The position numbers and the translations under genes were made by a program. Shown in pieces: positions 34,764-47,450 of a DNA stretch of 64,000 nt (position 1 is the first letter of the stretch; each line of letters opens with the position of its first letter). The stretch spans positions 64,955,824 through 65,019,823 of the forward strand of contig CM047807.1 of NCBI GenBank assembly GCA_026214975.1, read 5' to 3'. Under the pieces are notes generated by a model. That model was not told where the DNA came from. It made no database searches and worked only from the letters and a program-made list of their open reading frames with translations. Source of the stretch: Gentiana macrophylla. Lineage: Eukaryota; Streptophyta; Magnoliopsida; Gentianales; Gentianaceae.

Positions 34764-36165
34764 TGTTGGTCCTAGAGAAGGGTGAAAGTATAGTCAGAGG
34801 GCAGGTGAATGACTATACTGGAGTTTCAAAAACTCTTCTTATTTTAAAAGCTTTTGGACATCGGATAAGTCCCTTCTTAAAAGTTGTTTCAAAGTAGATT
34901 AAAACACACATAGAGTATAAATAAAAAGCATTAAAGAAAAATGTTGTAAAGTAAAGCGCAGTAAGTAAATGAACACAAAGGTTTATAGTGGTTCAGGGAG
35001 GTGTAATCCCTTAGTCCACTCTTCTCCTGTGATGATTGGAGGAATTCACTATTGTCTTTCACCAATACAATAGTATGATTTTCCTTGGCTACGCAAAATT
35101 CACGATCTCCAATACTATCACTCCCTGGCTACAAAAGCTTCAGTGACTTAGTCTTCAACACTGCTCCTTGAGAAAAAATCCTTCAACAGCTATCACAAAG
35201 GGTGCAATTCCTTTTCAGACAATCTGATTCAATTGCTACAAACTGGTGTGAATAAGATTCACAAAGGGTAGATCAATCTCAGTGCTTGATGTTGAGTTGT
35301 AGTTCTGAATTCTGAGTTGATCATCTAGATTTTCCTTTTAAGTTCAGAGAGAAGGATTTTGAACTTGTCAGAGTTTATGCTCTTTTTGTATTCTGTATCA
35401 TATGTTCTCGTGTCTTTTCTTGTCTGTTAATGCCTTCTATTTCTAGCCTTGATTATCCTTGAAATTGAAATTCTGTCCATTGCTATTTAATGCTGAGAAT
35501 AATCCTTGATTCTTCCTCGATTTTATTCTCCTAAATTTCAATGATCCAGATTTTCTTCAAATGTTTTTCATAGAATCCGTCCTTGATTGATTCTGCATTA
35601 ATTGTTGATTTCCTTTAACGTTTAGAATCAAATGCAGATAAAATACTTCACTTGCATGTTTCTTAACTTGGCTGTTTCTTGACTGGTATAGTGAATATGC
35701 TTATAAGTTGTTCCTTGGCTGTTATTCTTCAAGACAGTCAGCCGGTAGATCCTTCACTTATCCGTTTTGTTGTTTCCTTTCTTTCTTTGATTTTCCAAGT
35801 ATGCTTGTACTTCACTGATCCTTTATTTGTGTGAGATTAGTATACACCATATTAAATGAATAGATTCCATCACTTGTAAAAAGTCTTAGACTTACCCAAA
35901 GTCATCACAAACTTCCTTGGTTGTAAGTCAGTCCATAGGTCTTTACTTTACTCTGCAGGTTCCTTGGGTGTCTTCACTGAGCTGTTTCAATGATTTTACT
36001 GAGCCGTCCTACCAGTCTATTACAGTGCTTATCTAACTGAACTTATACAACTTGTCATACTTCTAAGTAAACCCTATACAAACATTACTGATATTTTTAG
36101 ACTTATTTCAGGCTTGCTATAACAGGTAGTATGACCATCATCAAAACAATAAAATGTTCCTAACA
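34764..36165 (-). repeat. Copia-C 3' LTR
   Basis: On the minus strand it begins TGTTAGGAACATTTTATTG and ends TTCTCTAGGACCAACA, 1402 bp. The tract ATAAGCACTGTAATAG (about 36015-36030) is shared with the Copia-D LTR (ACAAGCACTGTAATAG at 58382). Confidence 0.85.
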
Positions 36166-36180
36166 ATTTCCCCCTTTTTG
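36166..36180 (-). promoter_or_regulatory. Copia-C polypurine tract
   Basis: Minus strand CAAAAAGGGGGAAAT directly before the LTR start. A second tract, AAAAAGGGGGAAATAA (about 36207-36222), lies further into the element; paired tracts are known from Sireviruses. Confidence 0.8.
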
Positions 36181-36698
36181 ATGATGCCAAAACCCTCATA
36201 AGCATCTTATTTCCCCCTTTTTGGCAGCATCATCTTGCTATTGTAACAGAATGCTTTTGGTAGTTTCTATAGTGCAGATCATGACTATCCGATTTGGATT
36301 CGATAGATGTACTCCTTCTTGTGTAGTGGTGATTTTAGCAGTAGTATTGTCTCTCATTCCCTTTGCTTTGTGCTGGGAAATGTGTCTTGAAGTGCATGTA
36401 GTAGATATGTGTGTCTGGTGGAGTAGTCTGATTTTCCACTTGTAAAACAAATTCATTTCACATTTTACCTCGCTGTTTTCTCCACCGCATTTAGCGGTTG
36501 AGTGACTTGGCAGATCACTATGCCGGTGTAATGGCCTGCTTACTGAGCTGCTGTAATAAAAATGTTCTTAACAATCGGTGAAGTGGACTTTACTGGTACC
36601 AGTGTCTTACCTGCCAAGTGAGCGCACCCAAAATGGCAAAGGTTCAGTAAGCTGGTGAAGTCACTACGCTGATTACTCTAGTTAGTTGTTCCTTGTAC
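36181..36698 (-). mobile_element. Copia-C segment between pol and 3' LTR
   Basis: About 500 bp without a retroviral motif. It contains the second polypurine tract and short open frames on both strands that I regard as chance. An env-like gene, found here in some Sireviruses, is not visible. Confidence 0.6.
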
Positions 36699-37145
36699 TT
36701 AATTGATTTCAATCATTCCTAACTTAGTTCTTAACTTACAAAATCTTTCATGACTGAGAGGTTTTGTGAAAATATCAGCTAATTGATTTTCTGTAGATAT
36801 GTACCTCAAAATTACATCTCCTTTCTCCACACGATCTATGATAAAGTGATGTCTCACATCAATGTGCTTTGTTTTTGAGTGAAGCACTAGGTTCTCTGTA
36901 ATTGATATTTCACTTGTATTATCACACATAATTGGAATTGTCTTCTCTTCTATTCCATAGTCTCTTAGCTGTTTTCTGATCCATAGTACTTGTGCACAAC
37001 AGCTCCCTGCTGCTATATATTCTACTTCAGCTGTTGAGTTATAAATGAAATTTTTCTTTTTACTAAACCATGATACTAGTCAGCAGCCTAGCATCTGACA
37101 AGTTCTTGAAGTGCTTTTTCTGTCAATTTTACATCCAGTATTGTC

Positions 37146-38759
37146 TGAAGGCCAAATAATAGCAAACCAACTTTAACCGCCAGAGTACCGGGTCGGTTGT
37201 ACAACAACGGCGAGCAATGTCGTATCCCATGAGGAATCAATCAAGTATCACAATCATTTTCGTATCTAGTTTAGGCTCACAAATATTGGTAAAGGTAATT
37301 ATAACTAGAAAAAAGATAAAATACTAACTTTAAAAATATGATAAAAGAAATAGCTAAATTATGGTAAAAAAACACTACTTTCAATACCCTTACCGAATCG
37401 CTAAGGATGAGCCATAACCTACCAACCAACCAATAGCTCCTAATGAATGTGTCATGGGTGCAATCTCCTAAACTGGTCCATAGGCGCTAATACCACAACC
37501 TAGTTACCCAATATTCGGTTCAACAGTCCCCTCTATGGGATTTAACTGACCTAATATGATAAAAACAATGAGATGCTACGCATCCTCCAAGTTCACGGCT
37601 TAGCTAGAAAGACTTTACCAAGAAATAGGCTACGAAAAACTCGACTAGTTCGTGCATGGCAATCCTAAAACCCTATTTCGCACACTCCCTCGTAAAATAC
37701 ATCCATAGAGTTCGTGTGTATGATCAATTAATGGTTAGCGACTCCACTAATAGCATTAGGTTCATGTTTTAGGACACTACAATTCAAAAGATTCAATTTT
37801 TATGTCATACTCATCCCTAGATCATCGTTTAAGCATTAATTTCGTAGTTCTACAACATAATTTAGCTATAACAAAATTAGCTACTCATAATAAAGTCAAG
37901 AAAACAAGAAATCATAAATAAACTGATAAAAGACATGATAAAAATAGATGAATAAAAATTACCAATGAAAGTGTAGCAATCCATCACTTGAATCGTCATT
38001 TCGTTGCGTTGAAATCGCAAAATAAATAAATAAAGTAGATGTTTTTCTTGCATAAATTGAAAGGGAAAAATAGTAGATCTAAACCTGAAGAAAAATAAAA
38101 CTACTATGGAGAGAAAAATAAATTTAAAGGTAAAAACTGTGTGTAAAAATTTGACGTATGTTGCTTTTTATACAAACAGTCCACTTCCGTCTTATTCTTC
38201 CGAAAATTCCCAGCCAAAGCAAATAAAAGCGTCCCGTCCCCTTATTCTGCTTCATTCAATGCGCTGGGGCCCATACACAAATAATATGCACCTTTTATTT
38301 ATTTTAATTTTTTTTTGGTTTGATTTTGATACAAACTACGTGCTTCCGAATGGAAATGTACTGAGAGCTCCATTTCCAATCAACACCAATGTCGGGATCC
38401 TGATGAAATTATATAATAATTTTTTTTTCGAATGTTTGAATTTGAGTCTCGAGTCATTTTTTCATACGAACTACGTTTTGGACGATTTTCATACCGTTAT
38501 GATCCTCGTCATGTCCTCTATCATGCCACACATGTAATAAAAATAAACCACATACCCAGACGTGATAAATACCAATTAAAACACACACAAATCACCCAAA
38601 TTTATCGAGGTTTTCGACGTAAACGCCTTTACGTCTCGTGATTCTACTCGTGGTGAAATGTGCCTATAAACACCACTTAATTACCCCAAAATCACATTGA
38701 ATAAGCTACAAATAAGGGGTAAAATGCACACGAAATGATAGCAAAATTGACACTTAACA
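37146..38759 (-). repeat. LARD-2 3' LTR
   Basis: 1614 bp, matching 41489-41805 plus 50983-52273. On the minus strand it starts TGTTAAGTGTCAATTTTGC and ends CTTCA. A TATA-like TATAAAAAGC is at about 38162-38171. Confidence 0.93.
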
Positions 38760-40859
38760 ACTACCCCCCACTTAGCGTTTGCTCGCCCTCGAGCAAATCA
38801 AGCGATTCAAAAATAAATCATGAGGTCAACGTTGCGATAATATGGGAAACCAAAATATCCAATGAGTAAAAACCTGTCAACAAGCGAATAAACACGAGCC
38901 AAAACGTATCTTATAATGGAAACAAAATGTGAGTGTGTGCATAGCTTCTCCATCATTTATCAAGGTCAACCGGCTCAGATTATAAGTGCATGACTAATGG
39001 CGTTACACCATAGGCTTGTACTTCATAATCATCTCCACTAATCGAGGTCAAATAAAGGCTAACTAAGGTCAGGTAGGACTTTCTAGGTTGTAACGTTAGG
39101 GTAGGGACGGGGCTAAATGAAAGGATAAAATGATGTATCAACAGAGAAAATACGAGTGAGCCTAATCAAAACTTCTACATTTAGCTCATACCTCACCTTC
39201 TTAGCTTGATTCGTGCAAGCTTCCTCCTTCATTACTCTCAAATCCCAACACACTTCAATATGAACTCGTCCCACCAACGCTACATTGGAAGAATTATACA
39301 TGGCCTTCATCAGACATTCTTGACTCAACTTTATTCATACACTTTATTCAATTTTTTTTATTTTGATTTTGATTTTGATTTTTTGATAAACCAAACACCA
39401 ACACTTTTGCTACCCCTTCTCATTCGTAATTCAAAAGATACACCAACACCATCCAAGGATATCGTCTCCTCCACCCCACACTTGTGCAAGCAAGTGTGCC
39501 AAAATACGATTAAAACTCACTCGTAGGGTGCCAAAGAAACGTAGACCACAAATAAAGGCTAAGGGTCGGTAATTATAGGTTAATCAACGAATGGCTAAGT
39601 TCGGGTGGGGGTCTAACCACCCTACAAAGGCTTAGAGGGGTTTCTGTGGAAATTATGTACAGGGTTGGCTATTTGGCTCTTGTTGAGTCAATGACATGCC
39701 AGGACCTTCATCCCTTAGTCTACCAAGATTGACCCTTCTATTTAGCCTCGAAGTTAATGTTATAAGTTCTAGGTAATGGATTAATGTCTATGGAATCTAT
39801 AATCATTCACTAACCAACCACAATTCATGAAAGTGAAGCTATTACGTGCATAAGAATTCAATTTCCACAACAAGATAAAGGTTTGACTCGCATGCATTCA
39901 ACCATTGACTAATAATTAACCGAAGAGTACCATGAATTCACATATAATTCGCAACATCAAAGTCATGAAATTTTTTAAAATTGGCTCAATTTTACTCATT
40001 TAGACCAAACACCAAGTATATAACTTATTCGATGCACGGAATTTAAACACAAGTAGTCAAGTGAAGCTAAGTCTACCATCCCCCACTTAAAACAGAACAC
40101 CGTCCTCGGTGTGTGAGTGATAAAGTAAAGAAAGAAAGACTTAGCTGAACTGGCAATAAGGCGGAACTCTGCAAAGTGACAACCTCCAATGTATCTCTCA
40201 GGGTTCCTGTACAATCACAACATAGAAACCAAGAATACACTACGACAAAAGGCCGAAACCTTAAGTGTAGGTAAACACAAGTATGGAGATGTATAGAACA
40301 AATAAAATATGGATTATCACAAAGCATGAAATGGAATTCAAGAAGCTTCGTCAAATTTTCATCACACTTCTAAGAAAACAAACCTAAAAACCTAAGGAAA
40401 AAAAGTGGGTTGCCTCCCATAAGTGCTTTTGTTTAATGTCGTTGGCTCGACTTATTAAGAAATTAAAAGAGAAACAAAGAAACACGAAAAGAAAAAAACT
40501 ACCTAAATCATTCTAAGTTTAAAGTCCTTAGTTTGACTTTCTACCCCAAATTCTGCTAAGGATAATTATACCATAGGAGAGCAAACCGTTGCTTCTCCCT
40601 ACACAAATCGTAGGAATTGAGCACCCCCTCAAAATATGAAAAGAGAAACAAAGGGCACAATCCCTACCACCAAGATTGGTTCAAGTAGTTCATCATGCAA
40701 CACAAAGAAGTCACTTTCCCCGAAACAGAGCATATGCCAATTAAGAGTGAATCACGCACCACATACTAACAAGTTGGCTCAACGAAAGCATCAAAAGACT
40801 TAAACAGACTCACCCCCACCAATGTCTCGATAGGGCTCACTGAAGAAGGAATTGATAAT
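38760..40859 (-). mobile_element. LARD-2 interior, non-coding part
   Basis: It begins with the purine tract (minus AAGTGGGGGGTAG). No protein motif is visible. A (TTTGAT)n run lies at about 39360-39385. Open frames such as 39206-39526 plus and 40073-40354 minus lack any known feature. Confidence 0.75.
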
Positions 40860-41320
40860 TCAATGGGGACAGTATTCATACTGGCATTCCTCAGGAGTGA
40901 TTACCTCATGGAGAGACGGTGGAGATTGAAAACCTTCTTCTTCTTTAATGCTCCCCTCAAGCCTCCTCTTCTCAACCAACTGCCCTACCCGGCTTGCCAG
41001 ATCAACCACCTCTTATTCCAAGCGATGCTGGATATCCTTCAGTTCTTTTAGATCCTGACTAAGTTGCTCCAACAAAATCTCGTTTATGCTCTTCGGCGGT
41101 GTATTAACATTTGGCGGCTGAAAATATTGCGGATAAGCATCGGGGTGCTGAAACTGATAACTTGGAGGACTCTCCCACTCGTTGTTGTAGGGTGTTGAGT
41201 ATGAGTTGAACTAATAATATGGTTGTGTTCCAAAATTCATACCACCAAAATTAAATCCTCCCATTGATTGAGGGATGTAGTCTCCTTGGCTATAAGGATC
41301 AATACTTAGCAATTCAGGGA
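40860..41320 (-). pseudogene. LARD-2 gag C-terminal remnant
   Basis: One minus-strand frame runs about 150 codons through two stops. It shows the Gly/Pro/Tyr-rich stretch SMGGFNFGGMNFGTQPYY, then YNNEWESPPSYQFQHPDA, then a helical segment with EQLSQDLKELKDIQHRLE and DLASRVGQLVEKRR. This layout (aromatic-rich linker followed by a coiled coil with QVGQL-like motif) resembles the C-terminal gag region of Athila/Tat-type elements. Both stops are at expected Gln codons (TAG, TAA). No nucleocapsid knuckle or pol follows, so it is a fossil of the autonomous ancestor. Confidence 0.6.
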
Positions 41321-41463
41321 AAAAAAAACAAGAACACAATCAAGGTATCAAGCCACTACCACTACCGAAGTAGGTGGTGTGACTGTTTAGCAAAACATTA
41401 AAATAAAATATATAAAAAAGACCTAATCCTAAATGCTCCAGTGATTTACTGATATCGATCGAT

Positions 41464-41481
41464 TCCCCGACAACGGCGCTA
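41464..41481 (-). promoter_or_regulatory. LARD-2 primer-binding site (tRNA-Asp-like)
   Basis: The minus strand reads TAGCGCCGTTGTCGGGGA, a few bases after the 5' LTR end. It has two differences from the intact site of LARD-3. Confidence 0.75.
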
Positions 41482-41805
41482 GAAAACTTGAGGGCAAAAT
41501 AATAGCAAACCAACTTTAACCGGCAGAGTACCGGGTCAGTTGTACTAGAACGGCGAGCAAGGTCGTATCCCACGAGGAATCAATCAAGTATCACAATCTA
41601 TTTCGTATCTAGTTTAGGCTCACAAATAATGGTGAAGGTAATTATAACTAGAAAAAAGATAAAATACTAACTTTAAAAATATGATAAAAGTAATAGGTAA
41701 ATTATGGTCAAAAACACTACTCTCAATACACTACCAAATCGCTAAGGATGATCCATAACCTACAAACCAACCAATAGCTCCTAATGAATGTGTCGTGGGT
41801 GCAAT

Positions 41806-43853
41806 TGTAACGCCCCGTTCCCGGACACTGAGTCCTTAGCCAGAAAAGGATCGTTCGGAACGTATAAAATAAAATAAATTTCACTTTATGCGTAAGCCTT
41901 CATTACGATGTATCAAATTAAAGCAAACAGAAGCAAAAGACTCGGGTAAATTTTTTTTCCAAAAATCCAAGAATATAAATTCACGTCTAAAGATAGAAAT
42001 GTAACATTATTACATTGGGGAAAAAACCAACGAATCCAAATGTGTACGAATTTCAAAAGTACAAAATATAAACTACAAGTTCCAAACAAACTCCAAGTCT
42101 ATAAAAAAAACATAAATAGATAAGCTCTTAAACTTCGGCATCCTTAAACGTCGTCATCGAAGTCCTCCTCGAACTCTGAAATTACATGTTCGTCTTCTCT
42201 CCCCCAAACACATAAATAGACATGCATTTGAGGTAAGTACATTGTACAAAGTAAGAAGTAGAAGCTATAATATAATTAAGGTTTATTATCACGTTTTAAT
42301 AAAAATATTATCTTTGTGAGACCGACTCAATCTAGTGTTCATTTCATGCCAATCGACATGTCATGACTATACGTTTCTAACTTAGCTTATCTTGGTTACA
42401 TCATTACTCAAGGACACAATGCATGGTGAAAATTCCACCACGAGATATACTTGCCAACTACGGTGATTAGCACCGGTAGTCCCGGGATCTCATGCATATA
42501 CGCTCGATGGATTTCCTCCACTACCCTTCAGCCTTTTGAGCCAATAGCGTTGTCCACCTTCTATGAACGTATCACATTGCCGATATGAATCAGTGTCTAA
42601 CCAAGAATAAGTGAGGTTTTAGCTTTTACTACACATTTGTAATTATTATGGTGCATTAACTAGCCACCTAGGTGTTTTCAAAGTAAAACTCACCTTGCCA
42701 ACCCTACTCCCTCGGTAAGACAGCTAGACACTACAAGCTATCAAATTCACAGACATTGTTGAACTCTAGTTCATCAAAGCACAAGCCCTTTCATGCCCTT
42801 CCGACGGTCCCGGACTTCAACTCCCTTTAAGAGTACGTCCGTGCCGAACCAAACGCATCGTAAACTCAATCGGGCTTGTTCATGTTTAATTAATGTTATT
42901 AGATCAAGACACGTCGTTTAGAACTCACCTCGTAGCTTAAAATATAAGAAATAAACATTCAAACAGTGTTGGGGGCGCCAACACCTTTGGCGTGCGCCAA
43001 AATGCACCAGAGAGTGCTCTAAACTCTCTGTTTTAGGTTCGGGCCACGGCAAAGCTTTCGGCGTGTGCCAAAATGGTTCAGAGAGTTCACTTTGTTACAG
43101 GTTCTTGGCGCGCCAAAAGGTTTGGTGGGCGCCAAAATGGCCAAAAACTGCTCTTGTGTAATTTTCTGAACTCTATCAATTTCTACTCGAATCCAAACAT
43201 GTTCTAAACTATTTATTCTCATAAAAACACCAGAAAAAATACCCTTTATGATCCAAAACAATCCTTAATCCTAAACATCTTTTAGGCATAAACATTGATA
43301 CAAAAACGCTTCAAAACACAACCTAATCACTCTAAACCATAATCAAATCGTAGGAAGAGCTTCTTACATTTTAAGCAAGCTAAAACCAGTCCAAAACTCA
43401 GAAAAACAATAGCAAATGATCCTTCCTCTCCCAAAAAACCTTAGCCAAAGCTTCAACTTTCTGGTACTGAAACGACGCTCTCCTTACAACGATTCCGATG
43501 CTTCTCTCGAAACTGAAATCCGACAACGAATGACCGAGAAGTTGAAGAAAGTCTCTAAGCCTCTTTCGAATGCTTCAGAGCTTTTCTTCTACAGTAAAAC
43601 CTAATTTTCTGAAATTGTAATTTGGTTGAGGAACAAATCTGAATATATTTTTCCTTAAATATATTTTCTAATTATCCCTTTTTCCTTAATTACCCTTAAT
43701 TAAAAAAATTCATAATTTTCCTTAAATATATATACATATATTTCGACATATATTTAAATAAAATACTTAAACTCCGAATAAAAGGAACTGAACCCAATAA
43801 TTTGTTTTCGTAAAATGACACGTCGGCCCTTTCCCGAAATTTGGAATATTACA
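41806..43853 (-). repeat. Gypsy element 3' LTR
   Basis: Starts TGTAACGCCCCGTTCCCGG on the plus strand. It contains a triplicated GC-rich unit around GGCGCGCCAAA (42970-43140), each unit with a nearby inverted partner. The border with the purine tract is GGAATATTACA|TTCC. Confidence 0.93.
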
Positions 43854-43872
43854 TTCCTTCCCCCTTAAAAGG
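43854..43872 (-). promoter_or_regulatory. Gypsy element polypurine tract
   Basis: Minus strand CCTTTTAAGGGGGAAGGAA directly before the LTR start TGTAATATT. Confidence 0.8.
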
Positions 43873-43888
43873 ATTTTCGTCCTCGAAA

Positions 43889-46800
43889 CTAGATTATACC
43901 TGGTAAGTCCATAAAATCTGGAAACTCGCTGATCATATCATCCTCGACTTCCCAAGTAGCTTCCTCCGGTGAATGATTGCTCTATTGCACCAAAACCAAG
44001 GGAATCAACCGTCTCTTAACCATCTTTTCCTTCCGGTCCAGAATTCAGATCGGTCTCTCATCATAAGTTAGATTATCTTGTAAAACTTCCAGATCAACTG
44101 TGGTTTCAACGTCTTTCTTGGTCAAACACTTCTTCAACATCGAAACATGAAACACGTTGTGGACTCTCGACATTGATTCCGGTAGTTTATGCTTGTAAGC
44201 CAAAGGTCCAATTCTTTCCAGAATCTCAAAAGGTCCAACATACCTCGGGCTTAACTTTCCCTTTTGTCAATATCGTTTATATCATTTCATTGGTGAAGCT
44301 CCTAGATAAACTCTTTCACCAACTTCAAACTCGGGAGGTCTTCTTCTAACATCTACCCAACTCTTCTATCTATCTTGAGGTGCCTTCAAATTCTTCTTAA
44401 CCAACTGAACCCTTTCTTTAGCTTGTTCAACAAACTCCGGCCCTGTGACTTGTCTTTCCCCGACTTCATCCCAAAACAACGGCGTTCTACATCTTCTCCC
44501 ATACAAAGCTTCAAACGGTGGCATGTTTATACTTGCATGATAACTGTTGTTGTAGGCGAACTCCGCTACAGGTAGGTAATCATTCAATGATCCGCCTACT
44601 TCCAAAACACAGCCTCTTAACATATCTTCAAGTGTTTGGATGGTCCTCTCTGACTGCCCATCTGTCTCAGGAGGAAAGGCCATACTCAAATCCAGCCGTG
44701 TACCAAAAGCTTGCTGCAACCCTTTCCAAAACCGACTAATGAACCGACTATCTCGATCCGAGACTATAGAGATAGCTACTCCGTGTAACTTCACTATATT
44801 ATCCAAATATAATGTGGTCATCTGCTTCAAAGGCATATGAACCTTGAACGGTAAGAAATGAGCGGATTTGGTCAATCTATACACAATCACCCATGTCGCA
44901 TCTTGTCCGCCCTTTGTCTTAGGTAAACCGGTGATGAAATCCATCATGATCTTATCCCATTTCCATTTCGGGATATCTAATGGCTTAAGCATTCATCCTG
45001 GTCTTCTATGTTCTGCTTTAACATTCTGACAGATATCTCATTCCGCCACAAACATAGCTATTTCCACTTTCATCGAGGGCCACCAAAACTTTTCCTTCAA
45101 GTCTCTGTACATTTTAGTAGCTCCTCGATGAACCGCAAAAGCAATCCTATGTGCCTCTTCCATAACTCTTTGTCTTAGATCACCGACATTAGGCACACAT
45201 AACCGATCCTGGTACCATAGGTTCCCACTCTTTTCTAACACATATCCCACTGTAGGCTTTTCTCTTGCAACTCTCTTCAAATCAACCAAAGCTGGATCTT
45301 CATCTTGCTTTTCTCGAATATCATCCATCAACTTTGATCTTGCTAACAATGGTGCCACAAACTATCATTTTTCAATCTGATCAAAACTCTGGATTTTCAG
45401 CCTATCTAACCTCTTTGCCACATCTTCAACGCTTGAAGCCGCAAACACTGGTTTTCTGCTCAAAGCATCAGCCACTACATTGGCTTTACCCGGATGTTAC
45501 TGAATGTCTAAGTCATAATCCTTTACAAACTCTAACCATCTCCTTTGCCTCATATTCAGATTTTCTTGGGTAAAGAAATACTTCAAGCTCTTGTGATCTG
45601 TGAAGATCCTAGCCTTAACTCCATACAAGTAGTGCCTTCAAATCTTTAGGGCAAACACTACCGCTGCCAACTCTAGGTCATGAGTTGGGTAATTCTTCTC
45701 ATGTACCTTCAATTGCCTAGATATGTAGGAAATGACTTTTCCCCCTTGCATCAACACACAACCTAAACCTTGTCCCGAAGCATCCATATATACGTCATAA
45801 TTATCAAAAATCTCTGGAACGGCCAAAACTGGGGCTGTAGTCAACTTCTTCTTCAACATCTGAAAAGCCTCTTCACACTCACTGGTCCACTCAAACTTGA
45901 CATTCTTTTGAGTGAGCCGGGTAAGTGGTGTAGTTATCTTTGAGAATTCTTGTACAAACTTCCCATAATAGCCAGCCAAACAGAGAAAATTTCTAACCTC
46001 TAAAACTGTAGTTGGTCTGGACCACTCCTCAACTACTTCAATCTTCACTGGATCAACCTTAATGCCATCTCCAGAAATGACATGACCCAAGAAACTAACT
46101 TGATCCAACCAAAAGTCACACTTTGAGAACTTAGCATACAACTGGTTCTTCTTCAGAGTATCCCACACTATCTTTAAGTATTCTTCGTGTTCCTTCTCAT
46201 CCTTTGAGTATACTAAGATGTCATCTATGAATACTATCACAAACTTATCCAAGTATGGCATGAAAAAAAGTTGCATTAAATCCATAAATGCAGATGGAGC
46301 ATTAGTGAGTCCAAAAGGCATGACTAAGAACTCATAATGTCCATACTTTGTACTAAAGGCCGTCTTCGGTATATCTGCCACCTTGATCTTCAACTGATGA
46401 TAACCCGACCTGAGATCAATCAACACTCTCTTGCCTTGCAACTGATTAAACAAATCATCTATTCTTGGTAAAGGGTACTTATTCTTGATGGTGAGGTTAT
46501 TCAACGCTCTGTAGTCTATACACATTTTCATGCTACAATCTTTCATCTTAACAAACAACACTGGGGCTCCCCAAGGCGAAGTACTATGCTGACTTATGTT
46601 TCTTTCAAGCATATCCTTAATTTGAGCCTTCAACTCTTTCAATTCAGCCGGTGCCATTCTATAGGGTGCCTTAACAACTGCTGCCGCTCCTGGTATCAAC
46701 TTGATCTCAAACTCTATCTCTTTGTCCGGCATGTTTCCCGGTACCTCTTCCGAAACACTTCTTGGGTATTCCTTCACTATAGGGTTTCTTCTAACTTAGT

Positions 46801-47450
46801 CTTCATTTGCTCCACATCCACTACGTACAACAAGTAGCCTTCACAACCTTTCTGACAAGCTCTGATAGCCTTGACTGCTGAAATTATAGGGTGACGCTTC
46901 TTACTAGGCTTGTAAACATTACCTTGATAAGTCTTATCTGATTTCCCGGGTACCTTAAAGGTCACTCTCTTTTCTCTACAATCCAAGTGAACATAATTCT
47001 CGGATAGCCAATCTATTCCAAGAATCACATTGAAATCCGAAAAGTCCAAAACTGTGAAGTCACTCTTACATCGATAAGATCCAACTCGAACATCCACTTG
47101 AGGCATCAACTTAGCTACCTTAGTTTTTTTCCCAAAGGTGTTGTTATTTCCAAAGTATTTCTTAAAGTTTTCATTGGTAAGTTAAGCTTCTTGGCTAACT
47201 TAGTTGACACAAAAGTATTAGACGCTCCCGTATCAAACAATGCCATAACTGCTAAGTTGTCAAATATTATTGTACCTAGGATGTAAATTCATTTATTTAA
47301 ATACAAATACAACATGACTTAAATTGTGCTATAAAAGTACTCAAATAAATTAAAATAAACAATAAAGGTACCTGAAATAACATTAGCATCTGGTTCAATC
47401 ATCTCAGCATCCACTGCAAAAACTCAAACTGGGCGACTTGGGCCGCCTCT
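43889..47450 (-). pseudogene. Gypsy pol: protease, RT, RNase H, integrase, chromodomain (decayed)
   Basis: Right to left on the plus map. The aspartic protease has LFDTGASNTFVS (about 47225) and VILGIDWLSENY (about 47010). RT follows with [14 protein letters not shown] (46650), CIDYRALNN (46520), [11 protein letters not shown] (46420) and catalytic [10 protein letters not shown] (46220). RNase H has [15 protein letters not shown] (45790). Integrase has a zinc-binding segment (HRIAFAVHRGATKMY to CDICQ, 45020-45150) and a core with MMDFITGLP, SDRDSRF and SERTIQTLE. The chromodomain-like end is EEATWEVEDDMISEFPDF, closing at TAG 43889-43891. A frameshift near 46780 and stops (for example the Trp codon at about 45638) disable it. 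Conserved VDRLTKSAHF reads VYRLTKSAHF. Confidence 0.92.
47276..47371 (-). other. 96-nt intron-like insert between gag and protease
   Basis: On the minus strand the coding text NVIS|G is followed by GTACCTTTATTG..., 96 nt later by ...CATCCTAG, and then coding resumes as TIIFDNLAVMALFDTG. The insert starts GT, ends AG, is AT-rich and has two in-frame stops. AGGTAC occurs at both borders, so a small insertion with a target duplication is the alternative. Length is a multiple of three. Confidence 0.5.

Noticed and set aside
36221..36445. Possible env-like gene between Copia-C pol and its LTR
   Set aside because: The only frame of note is on the wrong strand. No signal peptide, transmembrane and coiled-coil arrangement on the minus strand.
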